Below, one piece after another: positions 1 to 10,384 of a stretch of DNA of 64,000 nucleotides. The DNA lies in assembly GCA_017417055.1 (NCBI GenBank), contig JAFPZX010000200.1:20087-84086 (forward strand), given 5' to 3'. Position 1 is the first letter of the stretch, and each line of letters begins with the position of its first letter. The translations under genes were made by a program, and so were the position numbers. The notes beneath the pieces are model-generated. The model searched no databases, was not told the origin of the DNA, and worked only from the letters and a program-made list of their open reading frames with translations. The DNA is from Anaerolineaceae bacterium. Lineage in GTDB: Bacteria; Chloroflexota; Anaerolineae; Anaerolineales; Anaerolineaceae.

Positions 1-305
1 TTCAGATAAAGACCGGAATAAATACACAGCAAAACAGACGCCGCGAGCAGGACCCAATAGCTGTATGTATAATGAAAGAACTCTCCTATCGTTTCAACCT
101 GTCCGGTAAGGACCCATGATTGTATGTAACGCACGATCATCAAGACTTCAACCAGACCTACAATGGCAGAAAGGTATAAAGCGCTTCTGACGTCCGCTTC
201 CTGCAGCTGATTTTCAATATAGGGAGGATTGCGGTAAAAACCAAGAGCCCGGCTGATCAAGTGAAGGGGGCCTTCTTTTTTTTGAGGGTTATTGTCTTTT
301 TCCAT
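1..305 (-). CDS. N-terminal part of a membrane protein, cut by the window edge
   Basis: The reading frame opens with ATG at 305 and is still open at base 1, so about 101 N-terminal residues are visible. The first 40 residues are polar (start MEKDNNPQKK). Two hydrophobic stretches follow at about residues 42-62 and 80-100, each long enough to span the membrane. The gene starts 73 bases after the rpoC stop, in the same direction, with a hairpin between them. No good ribosome-binding site is visible, because the leader is A-rich. I do not recognise the family from this fragment. It could be the N-terminal anchor of a larger enzyme or sensor, or a small polytopic protein. Confidence 0.6.
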   Translation of the reverse strand, partial: MEKDNNPQKKEGPLHLISRALGFYRNPPYIENQLQEADVRSALYLSAIVGLVEVLMIVRYIQSWVLTGQVETIGEFFHYTYSYWVLLAASVLLCIYSGLYL

Positions 306-323
306 AATTTGTTTTTTTAGAAC

Positions 324-349
324 AACAGCCGGGATTTTTCCCGGCTGTT
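324..349. terminator. 11-bp hairpin between rpoC and the next gene
   Basis: AACAGCCGGGA at 324-334 pairs perfectly with 339-349 across a TTTT loop. On the minus strand it lies 29-54 bases after the rpoC stop, but the following bases are A-rich rather than U-rich. It may therefore be a weak terminator, a processing site or an mRNA-stabilising stem rather than a full intrinsic terminator. Confidence 0.5.
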
Positions 350-377
350 ATAGTTATTTTGTTGCCCTTTCGGATAA

Positions 378-3300
378 TTATTCGGTAGGCAGGTTGGAAA
401 TGACCGCCTGCTGGCCGTCAACGATTTCATCACCCTGGATAAAACGTCCGGGGACAAAACCGGTACCGGCAGGAATCAGTTTACCGATAATGACGTTTTC
501 TTTCAGACCGTAGAGCGGGTCTTTCAGACCGCCAATGGCGGCGCTGGCCAGCACTTTGATGGTGTGCTGGAAGGAAGATGCGGACAACCAGGAATCAGTG
601 GAAAGAGAAGCCTTTGTGACGCCAAGCAGAATTTCGACATATTTGGCCGGAGTCTTGCCTTCTTCTTCCAGACGGCGGTTGATATCCTTCAAAGTCAGGT
701 AATCGACCACATCCATCGGCAGATAAGGTGAATCGCCGGAGCTGGTGATTTGAACTTTGCCGAGCATCTTGCGGATGATCACTTCAAAGTGTTTATCGTT
801 GATGTTCTGACCCTGTGTGCGGTAAACATCCTGGATTTCCTTCAGCATGTACATCTGGCAGGCATCCCGGCCATTGAGCTTCAGAATCATATGCGGGTTC
901 AAGGAACCTTCTGTCAGCGGTGTGCCGGCAGAGACGATTTCACCATCCTTGACAAGCAGACGGGCGTTGGTCGGAATGTTGTATTCCTCGGTCATGTGGT
1001 TTTCATAAGTCACAATGACCTTGTTGTCTTCAACACGGACCTGCCCGGCATGAGCGGCACCGATCATGGTTTCACCCTGTGTGGCGATGGTGTCGCCAAG
1101 TTCCACACGCATTTCATCTTCGACAGCAATGCTCCAGCCATCTTCAATGGTGTAAGTGTCAGAAATCAGTTCGCTGTTTTCAATGCGGACAATGCGGACA
1201 TCGTCATATTTGTCATTCTGCATGATGAACGCCTTACCGGAAATCTGGGCGATAATAGCTTCACCTTTCGGCGTGCGGCGCGCTTCAAACAATTCTTCAA
1301 CACGAGGCAGACCGGAGGTAATGTCACCACCCTGGGCAACACCACCGGAGTGGAACGTACGCAGTGTCAGCTGGGTACCCGGTTCACCGATGGATTGGGC
1401 TGCGACGGTACCGACAGCAGCACCAAGTTCAGCCAGTTTCCCACGTCCGAGATCCATACCGTAGCATTTCGCGCAGATACCATGTTTGAGCTGGCAGGTC
1501 ATCGGGGAGCGTACTTTCATTTCCTGAACGTTCGCAGCCTGGATCTTTCGGGCAGCTTCATGGTCGATCATCTCACCCTTTTCCAGGAGAATTTCACCGG
1601 TTTCCAAGTCGACAACACGTTCTGCAGTCACACGGCCGTAAATACGTTCCGCGTAAGACTGTTTCGCGACATCATCGGAACGGCGGATGTAGATACCTTC
1701 ATCAGTACCGCAATCCTCATCATTGATGATAAGATCCTGAGCAATATCCACCAGACGGCGGGTCAGATAACCGGCATCTGCGGTTCGCAGCGCGGTATCA
1801 GCCAGACCTTTACGGGCACCATGCGTGGAGATGAAATATTCCAGCGCGTCCAGACCTTCACGGAAGTTGGATTTAATCGGCAGTGTGATGATACGGCCGG
1901 ATGGGTCAGCCATCAAACCGCGCATACCGGCCAGCTGACCGATAGGACCGAAACCACCCTTGGTCGCGCCGGAGTTCGCCATGATAGCCATGTCTCCTTC
2001 CGGATCCATAAAGTTGCGGACAGCCTTTGACACTTTGTTGGTGGTGTCCTGCCAAACGGCCACGATGCGGTCATCACGTTCAGCTGCGGTGAGCAGACCC
2101 TTGCGATACTGTTTGTTGATTTTTTCAACTTCTTCATCAGCCTGGTGCTGCAGCTGATTCCGTTCCGGCGGAACAGTGATATCGGAAACTGCCATGGTCA
2201 GACCGGAGCGCATGGAGTATTCAAAACCGATATCCTTAATGGAGTCAGCAACAATAGTTGTTTCATCCTGACCGCAGACGTCATAAACTTCAGAGATCAG
2301 GTCTTTGATTTCACCCTTGCCGAAAGTCATGTTCTTGAAGAGCATCTTATCAGGCAGAATGTTATTGAAGATCACACGGCCGACAGTGGTATCGATGATC
2401 TTTGTCACCGGTTCCGCCATGCGTTTGCCGTCTTCATCATAGTAAGTTGTGGCCTTGAACTTGATCTTCGTGTGCAGGTTGACCTGGTTGATGTCGTAGC
2501 AGTATTTTACTTCGTCGAAGTCATAAAAAGCACGGCCATCACCCGGATGTTCCTGTCCCAGTTCCATGGTCAGGTAATAAATACCGAGAACCATATCTTT
2601 GGAGGGACTGATGATCGGTTCGCCGTCAGCAGGTTTCAGCAGGTTCTTGGAAGCCAGCATCAGTGTGCGGGCTTCATTGACTGCCTTGTCGGAAAGCGGT
2701 ACGTGGACAGCCATCTGGTCACCGTCGAAGTCCGCGTTAAAAGCGGTACAAACCAACGGATGCAGCTGGATGGCGGAACCTTCGATCAGGATCGGTTCAA
2801 AAGCCTGAATACCCAGTCGGTGCAGGGTTGGCGCACGGTTCAGCATAACCGGACGTTCACCGATAACCTCTTCCAGAACTTCCCATACTTCCGTGCGGTT
2901 GCGTTCGATCAGACGGCGGGCACCCTTCACGTTAGTGGCGTAGCCATGCTTGCACAGGCGGGAAATGACGAAGGGCATATAAAGCTCCAATGCCATGGAT
3001 TTCGGTAAACCGCACTGGTACAGTTTGAGTTTCGGACCGACAACAATAACGGAACGGCCGGAGTAGTCAACACGTTTACCGAGCAAATTGCGGCGGAAGC
3101 GGCCTTTCTTACCCTTCAGCATATCGCTCAGGGACTTCAGTTCACGGCGGCCGCGGCGGGAAAGCGCTTTACCGCGCTGGGAGTTGTCAATCAGAGAGTC
3201 AACGGCTTCCTGCAGCATACGTTTTTCATTGCGGACGATCACATCCGGGGCACCCAGCTCCAGCAGTCTCTTCAGACGGTTGTTGCGGTTGATGACACGG

Positions 3301-4610
3301 CGGTACAGATCGTTCAAATCGGATGTGGCAAAACGACCGCCATCCAAGTGAACCATCGGGCGCAGATCCGGAGGAATGACCGGCAGAACGGACATGATCA
3401 TCCATTCCGGATGATTATGGGACGCACGGAACGATTCAACGACCTTCAGGCGTGAAGTAGCCTTCTTGCGCTTCTGTTTGGATTTTGTTGTGCGGACTTC
3501 ATTCCACAGATCTTTGGAAAGCTGGTCAAGATCCAGGCGCTTGAGAATATCATAAAAAGCTTCAGCACCCATATCGGCACGGAAAACCTGACCCCAGCGG
3601 GAACGCAGTTCACGGTAGGTTGTTTCACTCAGGAAAGTGAAAGGCTGCAGATCTTCCAGCTCTTCGCGGAGTTTGGAATTCTGGCTCTGTGTTTCACTGG
3701 ACTGGTCAGCGTGCTGGCTGCGCAGTGCTTCCATCTGTTCTTCCGCTTCAGCACGAACTTTCATCTTTTCCATGTCGAGTTTTTCAATATCAGCCTGCTG
3801 CTGCAGTTTGATATCCTTCTCGAGAGATTCGAGCTTTTCACGAACAGCATCCTGAACGGTGGAAATGTGCTGGAAGGAAATGGTTTCTCCTGCTTTGACA
3901 ACGGTCATGTCTGCTGCATTAAAATGCAGGTCAACAGCCGCAGTCTGTCCCACAGAATCCTGCAGGGTCTGTTCCAGACGCTGGCCTTCGCGCATTACCG
4001 GATCCAGACGCTTGCTGATTTCTTCTTCTCCTCTGGATTGGAGCTGGTCTCGTTTTTCCTGCAGTGCCTTCAGTTTTGCATCACGTTCACGTTTTACGCT
4101 CAGGATCTTTGCGTTTACTTCCTGCGCTCGTTCGCGTTCTGTTCCGGTGATATCATCTTCCAATTTGCTGAGCGCTTTTTGTCTTGCTTCTTCATCGACA
4201 TAGGTGACGATATATTGTGCAAAATAGAGCACACGGTCTAAGTTCCTGCGGGAAATATCCAAAAGCAAACCGAGATATGACGGGATACGGCGTGTATACC
4301 AAATATGAGCAATCGGGGTTGCAAGTTCAATATGACCGAGACGTTCGCGGCGGACAGACGCTTTTGTTACTTCAACTCCGCACTTGTCGCAGATGATCCC
4401 TTTGTAACGCGGGTTCTTATACTTTCCGCAATAGCACTGCCAGTCACGGGTCGGCCCGAAGATAGCTTCACAAAAGAGGCCATCTTTTTCCGGGCGGAGA
4501 CGTCGGTAGTTAATGGTTTCCGGTTTCAAAACTTCGCCGTGTGACCAACTGCGGATGGTTTCCGGTGATGCGAGACTGATTCCTAATGCAACCAAACCTT
4601 TCGTTTCCAC
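378..4610 (-). CDS. rpoC: DNA-directed RNA polymerase subunit beta'
   Basis: Catalytic beta' subunit of RNA polymerase. The start is GTG at 4610, eight bases after a GGAG ribosome-binding site. The first zinc site has Cys59, Cys61, Cys74 and Cys77. The active-site loop NADFDGDQ provides Asp627, Asp629 and Asp631 for magnesium. The second zinc site is the later CGT...[11 protein letters not shown] cluster. Between about residues 135 and 300 there is a charged coiled-coil insertion that Firmicutes beta' (about 1,200 aa) lacks. The N-terminal sequence ([23 protein letters not shown]) matches the form seen in Chloroflexota. Unusually, rpoB is not directly upstream: the neighbour is a TPR membrane protein. 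A separate promoter sits about 120 bases upstream. Large frames on the opposite strand are shadows. Confidence 0.98.
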   Translation of the reverse strand: METKGLVALGISLASPETIRSWSHGEVLKPETINYRRLRPEKDGLFCEAIFGPTRDWQCYCGKYKNPRYKGIICDKCGVEVTKASVRRERLGHIELATPIAHIWYTRRIPSYLGLLLDISRRNLDRVLYFAQYIVTYVDEEARQKALSKLEDDITGTERERAQEVNAKILSVKRERDAKLKALQEKRDQLQSRGEEEISKRLDPVMREGQRLEQTLQDSVGQTAAVDLHFNAADMTVVKAGETISFQHISTVQDAVREKLESLEKDIKLQQQADIEKLDMEKMKVRAEAEEQMEALRSQHADQSSETQSQNSKLREELEDLQPFTFLSETTYRELRSRWGQVFRADMGAEAFYDILKRLDLDQLSKDLWNEVRTTKSKQKRKKATSRLKVVESFRASHNHPEWMIMSVLPVIPPDLRPMVHLDGGRFATSDLNDLYRRVINRNNRLKRLLELGAPDVIVRNEKRMLQEAVDSLIDNSQRGKALSRRGRRELKSLSDMLKGKKGRFRRNLLGKRVDYSGRSVIVVGPKLKLYQCGLPKSMALELYMPFVISRLCKHGYATNVKGARRLIERNRTEVWEVLEEVIGERPVMLNRAPTLHRLGIQAFEPILIEGSAIQLHPLVCTAFNADFDGDQMAVHVPLSDKAVNEARTLMLASKNLLKPADGEPIISPSKDMVLGIYYLTMELGQEHPGDGRAFYDFDEVKYCYDINQVNLHTKIKFKATTYYDEDGKRMAEPVTKIIDTTVGRVIFNNILPDKMLFKNMTFGKGEIKDLISEVYDVCGQDETTIVADSIKDIGFEYSMRSGLTMAVSDITVPPERNQLQHQADEEVEKINKQYRKGLLTAAERDDRIVAVWQDTTNKVSKAVRNFMDPEGDMAIMANSGATKGGFGPIGQLAGMRGLMADPSGRIITLPIKSNFREGLDALEYFISTHGARKGLADTALRTADAGYLTRRLVDIAQDLIINDEDCGTDEGIYIRRSDDVAKQSYAERIYGRVTAERVVDLETGEILLEKGEMIDHEAARKIQAANVQEMKVRSPMTCQLKHGICAKCYGMDLGRGKLAELGAAVGTVAAQSIGEPGTQLTLRTFHSGGVAQGGDITSGLPRVEELFEARRTPKGEAIIAQISGKAFIMQNDKYDDVRIVRIENSELISDTYTIEDGWSIAVEDEMRVELGDTIATQGETMIGAAHAGQVRVEDNKVIVTYENHMTEEYNIPTNARLLVKDGEIVSAGTPLTEGSLNPHMILKLNGRDACQMYMLKEIQDVYRTQGQNINDKHFEVIIRKMLGKVQITSSGDSPYLPMDVVDYLTLKDINRRLEEEGKTPAKYVEILLGVTKASLSTDSWLSASSFQHTIKVLASAAIGGLKDPLYGLKENVIIGKLIPAGTGFVPGRFIQGDEIVDGQQAVISNLPTE

Positions 4611-4731
4611 GTTTTTTCTCCTTCGTTATATGATGTTTTGCATCATTTGGTTTATGTGATAAAAACAGACTGTATGAATACAGCGGTTTAAGGCACAATC
4701 TGCCCATAAAATATTTTATAAGCGACTAATC

Positions 4732-4740
4732 ATTATATCA
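4732..4740 (-). promoter_or_regulatory. Extended -10 promoter for rpoC
   Basis: On the minus strand the sequence reads TGATATAAT, a perfect TATAAT preceded by TGn. This is the extended -10 form that needs little -35 contact, and no good -35 is visible. It lies about 120 bases before the rpoC start. The leader that follows contains two short inverted repeats, ATGATG/CATCAT at 4630-4646 and CTGTAT/ATACAG at 4670-4683. The promoter suggests that rpoC is transcribed on its own here. Confidence 0.55.
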
Positions 4741-4821
4741 TAAGCCGCTCAAATCTTAAAAAAAGATGACAAAGAAAATCAGCAGCATTTAATGAGATGG
4801 CAGTGTTCTGTTCTCAATTGA

Positions 4822-6066
4822 TTACTGACCGTCTGCAATGTAAAAGTCCTGGTTTACATATAAATTTTCGTCAGGATACTCGAACTGATTCGGATCTTGA
4901 TAAAATTCGTTCCCTGGTTCTGCCGGAACAGCTGTCGGCTCCGGCGGATAACACTCAAGATAAACAGCAGTTGCAGTCATTTGAACAGATTCCGGCGCAG
5001 AAATTTGCAGACCCTGTTGATAAAACTGAATGGCGCCGCAGTAGTCTTCTCTTGCCGCATATTCTCCAGCAACCGCAAAAGAAGCTTCTGCATAACGCTG
5101 GTTGGCGGTTAAGCCGGTGGCGCGATCCATCAGATTGGGCATGACCTGCGCCGCATTGGAATAATACTCCAGAGCTTTGTTCCAGTTGATTTCCCAAAAA
5201 CCTGCACCTGCCAGGTAAGCACGGGCTGCGCTGCGAAGGCTGTCTGCCTGGTTATCAATCGGACCGAATGATTCAGCCAGCGCGATATTGTAAACACCAT
5301 TTTCGAGGTATCCGGCTTGGATTTGCTGAATTCCATGATTACGGAGGGCTATATAATACAAGCCATCGACTTCAATACCTCGGTAGCTGATGTTCCGGTC
5401 TCTAAGTTCGTTGATCATGTTAATGGCATATTCCCAGTTTTGACTGTAAATAGCCTGTTGAATGGCCTGGAACATTTCTTCTTCTCCGCGTGTGTCTGCT
5501 GTTGCTGTCGGGGCAGGAGTGGCTGTCATCATCGGAGTTGGGGAGGCGGTTGGGTAAAGCGCCAGCATGACAGTCTGATATGTTTCCATTGCGCCGGGAT
5601 ATGCGGAGTCAACTTCAATCACATAGTCCAAACGTGTTTTGGCATTTTGAAATTTTCCCTGTTCAATATCTGCTAATGCCATCTGATACTGTTCAGCAGC
5701 TGCCATCATGGACCTGCGCGTATATTCTGCCTGACGTGCACTGATGGCTGCGTTGTAACCCAAAACACCGCCGATAATACCAAGTGCGATCATTAAAACA
5801 ATACCGAGTAAAATCCAACCGACGATAGAGCCATTCCCCTTTTTCTTTTTGCTGTCTTTTTTGTTTTTCCCTTGTTTTTTATTCGAATTTGACTGCTGCG
5901 GCCCCGGCTGGTTTGGCATTGGCTGTCCGCTGAAATTCGGTGCTGCATTCCATTGCTGTCCGTTTGGATGCGGCTGCTGCGGCGGGTATCCCTGCGGATT
6001 CCCAGGTTGAGCCGTATTCATGGGCGGATAAGGTGTCTGTTGATTTTGATTTGGCATTTGGTTCAT
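4822..6066 (-). CDS. Membrane-anchored TPR-like protein with Pro/Gln-rich N-terminus
   Basis: 414 residues. Residues 1-60 are low-complexity Pro/Gln/Asn. A Lys-rich stretch follows (about 62-78), then one transmembrane helix (about 80-105), so the N-terminus is probably cytoplasmic and the rest extracellular. The outer part has helical repeats with TPR-like spacing, for example around AAEQYQMALADIEQGKFQNA and the later KALEYYSNAAQVMP. They are separated by a Pro/Thr linker (TASPTP...TPAPTA) of the type common in Chloroflexota surface proteins. The start ATG at 6066 has a GAGGG motif about six bases upstream. It lies 92 bases downstream of murJ on the same strand, so co-transcription is possible. 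The function is unknown; a scaffold or protein-interaction role is inferred only from the TPR character. Confidence 0.8.
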   Translation of the reverse strand: MNQMPNQNQQTPYPPMNTAQPGNPQGYPPQQPHPNGQQWNAAPNFSGQPMPNQPGPQQSNSNKKQGKNKKDSKKKKGNGSIVGWILLGIVLMIALGIIGGVLGYNAAISARQAEYTRRSMMAAAEQYQMALADIEQGKFQNAKTRLDYVIEVDSAYPGAMETYQTVMLALYPTASPTPMMTATPAPTATADTRGEEEMFQAIQQAIYSQNWEYAINMINELRDRNISYRGIEVDGLYYIALRNHGIQQIQAGYLENGVYNIALAESFGPIDNQADSLRSAARAYLAGAGFWEINWNKALEYYSNAAQVMPNLMDRATGLTANQRYAEASFAVAGEYAAREDYCGAIQFYQQGLQISAPESVQMTATAVYLECYPPEPTAVPAEPGNEFYQDPNQFEYPDENLYVNQDFYIADGQ

Positions 6067-6158
6067 GTTTTCCCTCGTTATCGGTTGTTCTCAGATCATG
6101 TTTCTTTTAGAAAAGCTCTGAACTTCCTCCAATTTCACGAGAATAAATCAGGATTTCC

Positions 6159-7751
6159 TTAGAAACGTCTTAGTAGTTTAATTTCGGGCAGGATGATGAA
6201 ACCGTAAAAAAACAGGGCTGCTGTCATCCCTAATATAGATTTTACCAGATTATTTATATTTGGGATGGACATAACTGCAAAACAGATACCCCCGGCTGCA
6301 GCGGCTCCCGGAATGGAACGGAGCAGCGTTTTTCGCAAGTCCGTGACAGCGCTGAGAAATGTTTTTCCCTTAAGTAACTGAAGAAATCTTTCCGGTTTCG
6401 CGAGCACAAGCAGCAACAAAATTGCCTGGACGGTGAATGCTATGGAATCGGTCAGGCTGAGTCCGGGTGCCCCAAGTTTTTGGAACAACAGGAACCCGGA
6501 AATGATATAAATTATGACATTGAGTATCGTTCCCAACAGGGGAACAAGAGCCTGTTCCTGTGCATAAAAAGCACGGTTGGCAATCTCTAACAGGCAATGT
6601 CCCGCAAGTCCGACTAAAAATCCCTGCAATGTGCGCATCATCAGCAGGTTTTGTGTCTCGTCAAAAGCGAAGAAGGCACCGATAAGAGGACCGAGTCCGA
6701 CGGCCATGATGGCGGCGGCGCCGAGAGAAAGCGCAAGAGCGATGCGGCAGGCTTTTTCAATAACTTCCCTGTAAGATTTTGCGTCCTCATTGGAAATATA
6801 TAATGAAAGGGAAGGCAGAATCGCGGTCCCTATGGCTGTGCCGATCAGTGTTTCCGGAAGCTGCTGGAACATATACCCATAACTTAGCGCGGTGACTGCT
6901 CCGGAAGCGAGACGGGATGCGTAATTGTCCCGAATGATGAAGATGAGTTGGATAAAAAATACAGAAAGAATGCGGGGACCTAAAACCCGCAGCACCCGCA
7001 GCACACTCGGGTCATGCAGCGCAATCATTGGAAACCAGCGGAAATTGTGACGAAACAAAGCCGGCACCTGGATCAGCAGATGGGCGGCAGCTCCGATGAT
7101 AACGCCCCAGACCAGTCCGTCGATCCCCATTCCAAAGCAGGGCAGGGACAGCGGACCGATTCGATATGGTTCCGAGGGGGAAAGGACAACCGCTCCGAAA
7201 ATTTGACCGATGTTGTAAAAAATCGGAGCCAGCGCCGGCATCAGAAAATGCCGGTTCGCCTGCAATCCGCCGACCACATAGCCGCTCAGTGCAAAAATCA
7301 GCATGGCAATCAGGTTCATGCGCATCAGGTGAATCACTGAGGACTGCTGTTCCGGCGTGAAACCCGGTGCGATCCCGATTTCGGAAACAACCAGCGGTTT
7401 GGCAAAAATAGCTGTCAATATGGCAAGCCCGGCCGCACAGAGGAAGGACAGGTTGGCGACGGAAGAAAACAGTTTCCATCCGGCTTTCTTTCCGTCTTTA
7501 TTGATAATGTCGGACATTACCGGAATCAATGCCATGGAAAGCGCTCCGCCGCTGATGAGGGTGAAGAGCATGTCGGGCAGATTGTTCGCGATGTTGAAGA
7601 CGTCCAGTTCGACGGAAAGGCCGAATTGCCGTCCGATGATCATTTGCCGCAATACGGCAACACATTTGTCAATGCCGAAGCAGATAAAAAGCAGCAGAGA
7701 CGTTTTTGACAGATTTGAAAGGTTTAATGTTCGTTTTGTTTTTCTCTCCAT
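6159..7751 (-). CDS. murJ: Lipid II flippase MurJ (MviN family)
   Basis: 530 residues, the usual length for MurJ, with about 14 hydrophobic segments throughout. The N-terminal region (LLLFICFGIDKCVAVLRQMI) and the internal FPETL-like segment (MFQQLPETLIGTAIGTAIL) are typical of MviN/MurJ. The protein moves the peptidoglycan precursor lipid II across the cytoplasmic membrane. It could instead serve as a flippase for another undecaprenyl-linked glycan, but the size and motifs favour the peptidoglycan role. A TATAAT at 7758-7763 lies only seven bases before the ATG, so either the transcript is nearly leaderless or that hexamer is coincidental. No Shine-Dalgarno is seen. Confidence 0.9.
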   Translation of the reverse strand: MERKTKRTLNLSNLSKTSLLLFICFGIDKCVAVLRQMIIGRQFGLSVELDVFNIANNLPDMLFTLISGGALSMALIPVMSDIINKDGKKAGWKLFSSVANLSFLCAAGLAILTAIFAKPLVVSEIGIAPGFTPEQQSSVIHLMRMNLIAMLIFALSGYVVGGLQANRHFLMPALAPIFYNIGQIFGAVVLSPSEPYRIGPLSLPCFGMGIDGLVWGVIIGAAAHLLIQVPALFRHNFRWFPMIALHDPSVLRVLRVLGPRILSVFFIQLIFIIRDNYASRLASGAVTALSYGYMFQQLPETLIGTAIGTAILPSLSLYISNEDAKSYREVIEKACRIALALSLGAAAIMAVGLGPLIGAFFAFDETQNLLMMRTLQGFLVGLAGHCLLEIANRAFYAQEQALVPLLGTILNVIIYIISGFLLFQKLGAPGLSLTDSIAFTVQAILLLLVLAKPERFLQLLKGKTFLSAVTDLRKTLLRSIPGAAAAGGICFAVMSIPNINNLVKSILGMTAALFFYGFIILPEIKLLRRF

Positions 7752-7839
7752 ACGGTTATTATAACTTTAAATCAGGATGTGATTTATCCGGACAGGTGAT
7801 TTATGTTTATAATTAACAGTCGCGAAGCTTATTGTTCAG

Positions 7840-7881
7840 CACGAAGCACATGCGGGACTGGACGAAGCACATGAGGGATTG
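7840..7881. repeat. Two tandem copies of a 21-bp unit
   Basis: CGAAGCACATG followed by a GGGA-TGG core occurs twice in succession, about 7840-7860 and 7861-7881, with two differences. The second copy forms the left edge of the palindromic repeat at 7867-7928. Confidence 0.6.
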
Positions 7882-7928
7882 GCACCTTGTGCCGCGAAGC
7901 CGACATAAGTGTGCCTGTCCCCCTGTGC
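7867..7928. repeat. Dispersed palindromic repeat, family 2, copy 1
   Basis: An imperfect palindrome built around GGCACCTTGTG...CATAAGTGTGCC, with outer arms GCACAtGaGGGA and TCCCcCTGTGC. The same design, in the opposite orientation and with many identical bases, occurs at 24529-24592. It lies between the divergently transcribed murJ and nitroreductase genes. Confidence 0.75.
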
Positions 7929-8038
7929 AGCACTGAGCGGAGGAATATAACTTTTTTTTCTCCTTCCTTCTCGCTCCTTGCTTTCCTCATGTGTTTAACC
8001 TCAAAATCGTTATTTTATATAAATGAAAGGATTTATCC

Positions 8039-8566
8039 ATGAACGAAATCATCAACGCAATGAAAGAACGAAGAAGCATCCGGAAATTCAAACCGGATAT
8101 GCCGGAAAAGGCAGACCTGGATCAGATCGTCGAAGCCGGTCTTTACGCAGCCAACGGCATGGGAAAACAGGCCGGATTGATCATCGCTGTCACAAACAAA
8201 GAGATCCGTGACAGACTTGCTGACCTAAACCGGAAAATTGCTGGATGGAAAGAAGGCGTCGATCCTTTTTACGGGGCTCCGGTGGTTTTTATTGTCCTTG
8301 CTGATAAAAGTGCATTCACCTATGTCTATGACGGCAGCCTTGTGATCGGGAACATGATGCTGGCAGCGCATTCTCTTGGCCTTGGCAGCATATGGATTCA
8401 TCGGGCAAAGGAAGAGTTTGAAACCGAAGAATGGCAGAAATTGCTCAAAGATCTCGGCGTTGAAGGTGACTATGAAGGGATCGGTCACTGTGCAGTTGGT
8501 TACATCGAAGGGGAAACACCCGCTGCCGCACCCCGCAAGCCCGGCCGTGTTTATTGGGTGGAATAA
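8039..8566 (+). CDS. Nitroreductase family protein
   Basis: 175 residues, the compact single-domain size of the FMN-dependent nitroreductase fold. The N-terminal RRSIRKF motif contacts the FMN phosphate in this family, and the C-terminal GYIEGE stretch near position 155 fits the conserved end of the domain. These enzymes use NAD(P)H to reduce nitro compounds, quinones or flavins. The true substrate cannot be read from sequence. AAAGGA lies seven bases before the ATG. The stop codon is directly followed by the ATG of the thiamine pyrophosphokinase gene, so the two are translationally coupled. Confidence 0.85.
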   Translation: MNEIINAMKERRSIRKFKPDMPEKADLDQIVEAGLYAANGMGKQAGLIIAVTNKEIRDRLADLNRKIAGWKEGVDPFYGAPVVFIVLADKSAFTYVYDGSLVIGNMMLAAHSLGLGSIWIHRAKEEFETEEWQKLLKDLGVEGDYEGIGHCAVGYIEGETPAAAPRKPGRVYWVE

Positions 8567-9202
8567 ATGACCCGCTGTGTGATTATCGGCGGCGCCGCAA
8601 TTCACAATTATGAGGTGATCCGGACGTATCTGCGTCCGGATGACTTTATCGTGTGCTGCGACAGCGGACTGAAACATCGTTCAGGTCTTGGGGTGGAAGC
8701 GGATTTGATCATCGCGGATTTAGACTCGGCTGAAAATCCTCATCTACCAGTCGAAACCATTGTGCTGCCGCATGAAAAGGACGATACGGACTCCATGGCA
8801 GCTGTCCGTGAGATGACCGCCCGTGGGTATGATGAATTTCTGCTGCTGGGTGTGTTTGGAGACCGTTTGGATCATACGCTCGGCAATATTTATGTATTGC
8901 TGTGGCTCACCAACCGCGGAAAAAAAGCTCTTGCCGTGGATGATTATTCCGAAATGGAAATCATCAGCCCCGGAGTTGTCGGAAAAATTGATTGCGCATA
9001 TCCGTATTTTTCTCTGGTTTCCATTGCCGGCGCTGCAGGAGGAGTTACGATCAAAAATGCTAAATATACACTGAATAATGCAATAATTGATTCGGAGTAT
9101 CAATACGCGGTCAGCAACGAGCCCATACCCGGTAAAACCGCCGAGGTCTCCCTCAAAAAAGGCGCTCTTCTCCTTATCCGCGACCGTAGTGATAAGAACT
9201 GA
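8567..9202 (+). CDS. thiN: Thiamine pyrophosphokinase
   Basis: 211 residues. The enzyme transfers pyrophosphate from ATP to thiamine to make thiamine diphosphate. The catalytic-domain signatures are present: VCCDSGLKH near the N-terminus, the acidic ADLDS motif (about residues 50-54), EKDDTDS (about 69-75) and LGVFGDRLDHTLGN (about 93-106). A short thiamine-binding beta domain follows. It starts on the base after the upstream nitroreductase stop codon, which indicates an operon. No thiamine transport or biosynthesis genes are adjacent. Confidence 0.9.
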   Translation: MTRCVIIGGAAIHNYEVIRTYLRPDDFIVCCDSGLKHRSGLGVEADLIIADLDSAENPHLPVETIVLPHEKDDTDSMAAVREMTARGYDEFLLLGVFGDRLDHTLGNIYVLLWLTNRGKKALAVDDYSEMEIISPGVVGKIDCAYPYFSLVSIAGAAGGVTIKNAKYTLNNAIIDSEYQYAVSNEPIPGKTAEVSLKKGALLLIRDRSDKN

Positions 9203-9240
9203 CGGAAAAAAAGAAGAGTCTCATAACAATGTAAGGTAAA

Positions 9241-9283
9241 AAAGCAGATTAGAAAAGCCACTGATTGGCTCATCTAATCTGCT
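9241..9283 (-). terminator. Long hairpin between thiN and galE
   Basis: AAGCAGATTAGA at 9241-9252 pairs perfectly with 9272-9283, and a smaller GCCA/TGGC stem forms inside. Read on the minus strand the stem is followed by TTTTTTACC, so it is best read as the galE terminator. On the plus strand it sits 38 bases after thiN and may act for both converging genes. A short tandem CTTATTT tract follows at about 9331-9352. Confidence 0.75.
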
Positions 9284-9352
9284 TACTGCTTACGTCAGTC
9301 CGGTTTTCTCCGCCAGAATTGCTATAACTTCTTATTTCTTATTTCTTATTTA

Positions 9353-10366
9353 TTAATGGTATCCGTTCGGGTTATGGCTCTGCCAGTTCCAGGAATCGGC
9401 GCACATGTCGTCAAGGGTTTTTGTGGCAGTCCAGCCGAGGACTTCCTTAGCCTTTGTGGCATCGGCATAAACGGTGGCGAGGTCGCCGGCGCGGCGCGGT
9501 GCGATGACGTATGTCAGAATGCGGCCGCAGGCTTTGGAATAGGATTTGATCATATCCAGAACGGAGACACCTTTGCCGGTTCCCAGGTTGAAGATTTCCG
9601 TTCCCTCGTGATTCATCACATAATTCAGTGCGGCAACATGCCCGGAAGCCAGGTCGACCACATGCAGGTAATCGCGTACGCCGGTGCCATCGGGTGTGTC
9701 ATAATCATTGCCGAAGACGTTGATGTGATCCCGTTTGCCGACAGCGACCTGGGCGATGAAAGGCATCAGATTATTGGGAATCCCCTGCGGATCCTCACCG
9801 ATCAAACCTGACGGATGAGCTCCGACCGGGTTGAAGTAGCGCAGCAGCACAACGGAAAATCCCGGGGTAGCTTTGGCGATATCCTGCAGAATTTGTTCGT
9901 TCATCAGTTTTGTCCAGCCATAGGGATTGGAGCAGCCAAGGTGGGATTTTTCCGTGAAAGGCACTTTGTTGTCCGCGCTGTAGACAGTGGCGGAGGAGGA
10001 AAAGATGATGTTCATCACGCCGTGCTGGATCATGCTTTCGCATAATGCAAGGGTGGCGTTCAGGTTGATGCGGTAATATTCCAGCGGGATCTGTACCGAT
10101 TCACCCACTGCTTTTTTCCCGGCAAAATGGATCACGGCATCGATTTGGTTTTCTTCAAAGATTCTGTCCAGTGCCGATTTGTGGCAGACATCTGCCTGAT
10201 AGAAAGGGAAATCCTTGCCGGTGATCTTTTTTACCCGTTCCAGTGATTCTTTACTGGAATTCGAAAGGTCATCAACGACCACAATATCATAACCATTTTC
10301 CAGCAGCTCAACTGCTGTATGAGAGCCAATATATCCGGCTCCTCCGCAGAGTAATACTCTCGTCAT
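9353..10366 (-). CDS. galE: UDP-glucose 4-epimerase
   Basis: 337 residues, the standard GalE length. It interconverts UDP-glucose and UDP-galactose using tightly bound NAD. The Rossmann motif GGAGYIGSH is at residues 8-16, the catalytic Tyr149-x3-Lys153 lies in NPYGWTKLMNE, and the serines of FSSSATVY are at 123-125. GGAGG lies five bases before the ATG. The upstream gene on the same strand is a nucleotidyltransferase, separated by about 266 bases of repeated sequence. Together they probably supply activated sugars for surface glycans. Confidence 0.95.
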   Translation of the reverse strand: MTRVLLCGGAGYIGSHTAVELLENGYDIVVVDDLSNSSKESLERVKKITGKDFPFYQADVCHKSALDRIFEENQIDAVIHFAGKKAVGESVQIPLEYYRINLNATLALCESMIQHGVMNIIFSSSATVYSADNKVPFTEKSHLGCSNPYGWTKLMNEQILQDIAKATPGFSVVLLRYFNPVGAHPSGLIGEDPQGIPNNLMPFIAQVAVGKRDHINVFGNDYDTPDGTGVRDYLHVVDLASGHVAALNYVMNHEGTEIFNLGTGKGVSVLDMIKSYSKACGRILTYVIAPRRAGDLATVYADATKAKEVLGWTATKTLDDMCADSWNWQSHNPNGYH

Positions 10367-10384
10367 AAATCCTCCATTTTCAGG

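Noticed and set aside
750-2030. A 426-codon open frame on the plus strand within rpoC
   Set aside because: It is antisense to a highly conserved gene, has no ribosome-binding site and reads as a composition shadow of the rpoC codons.
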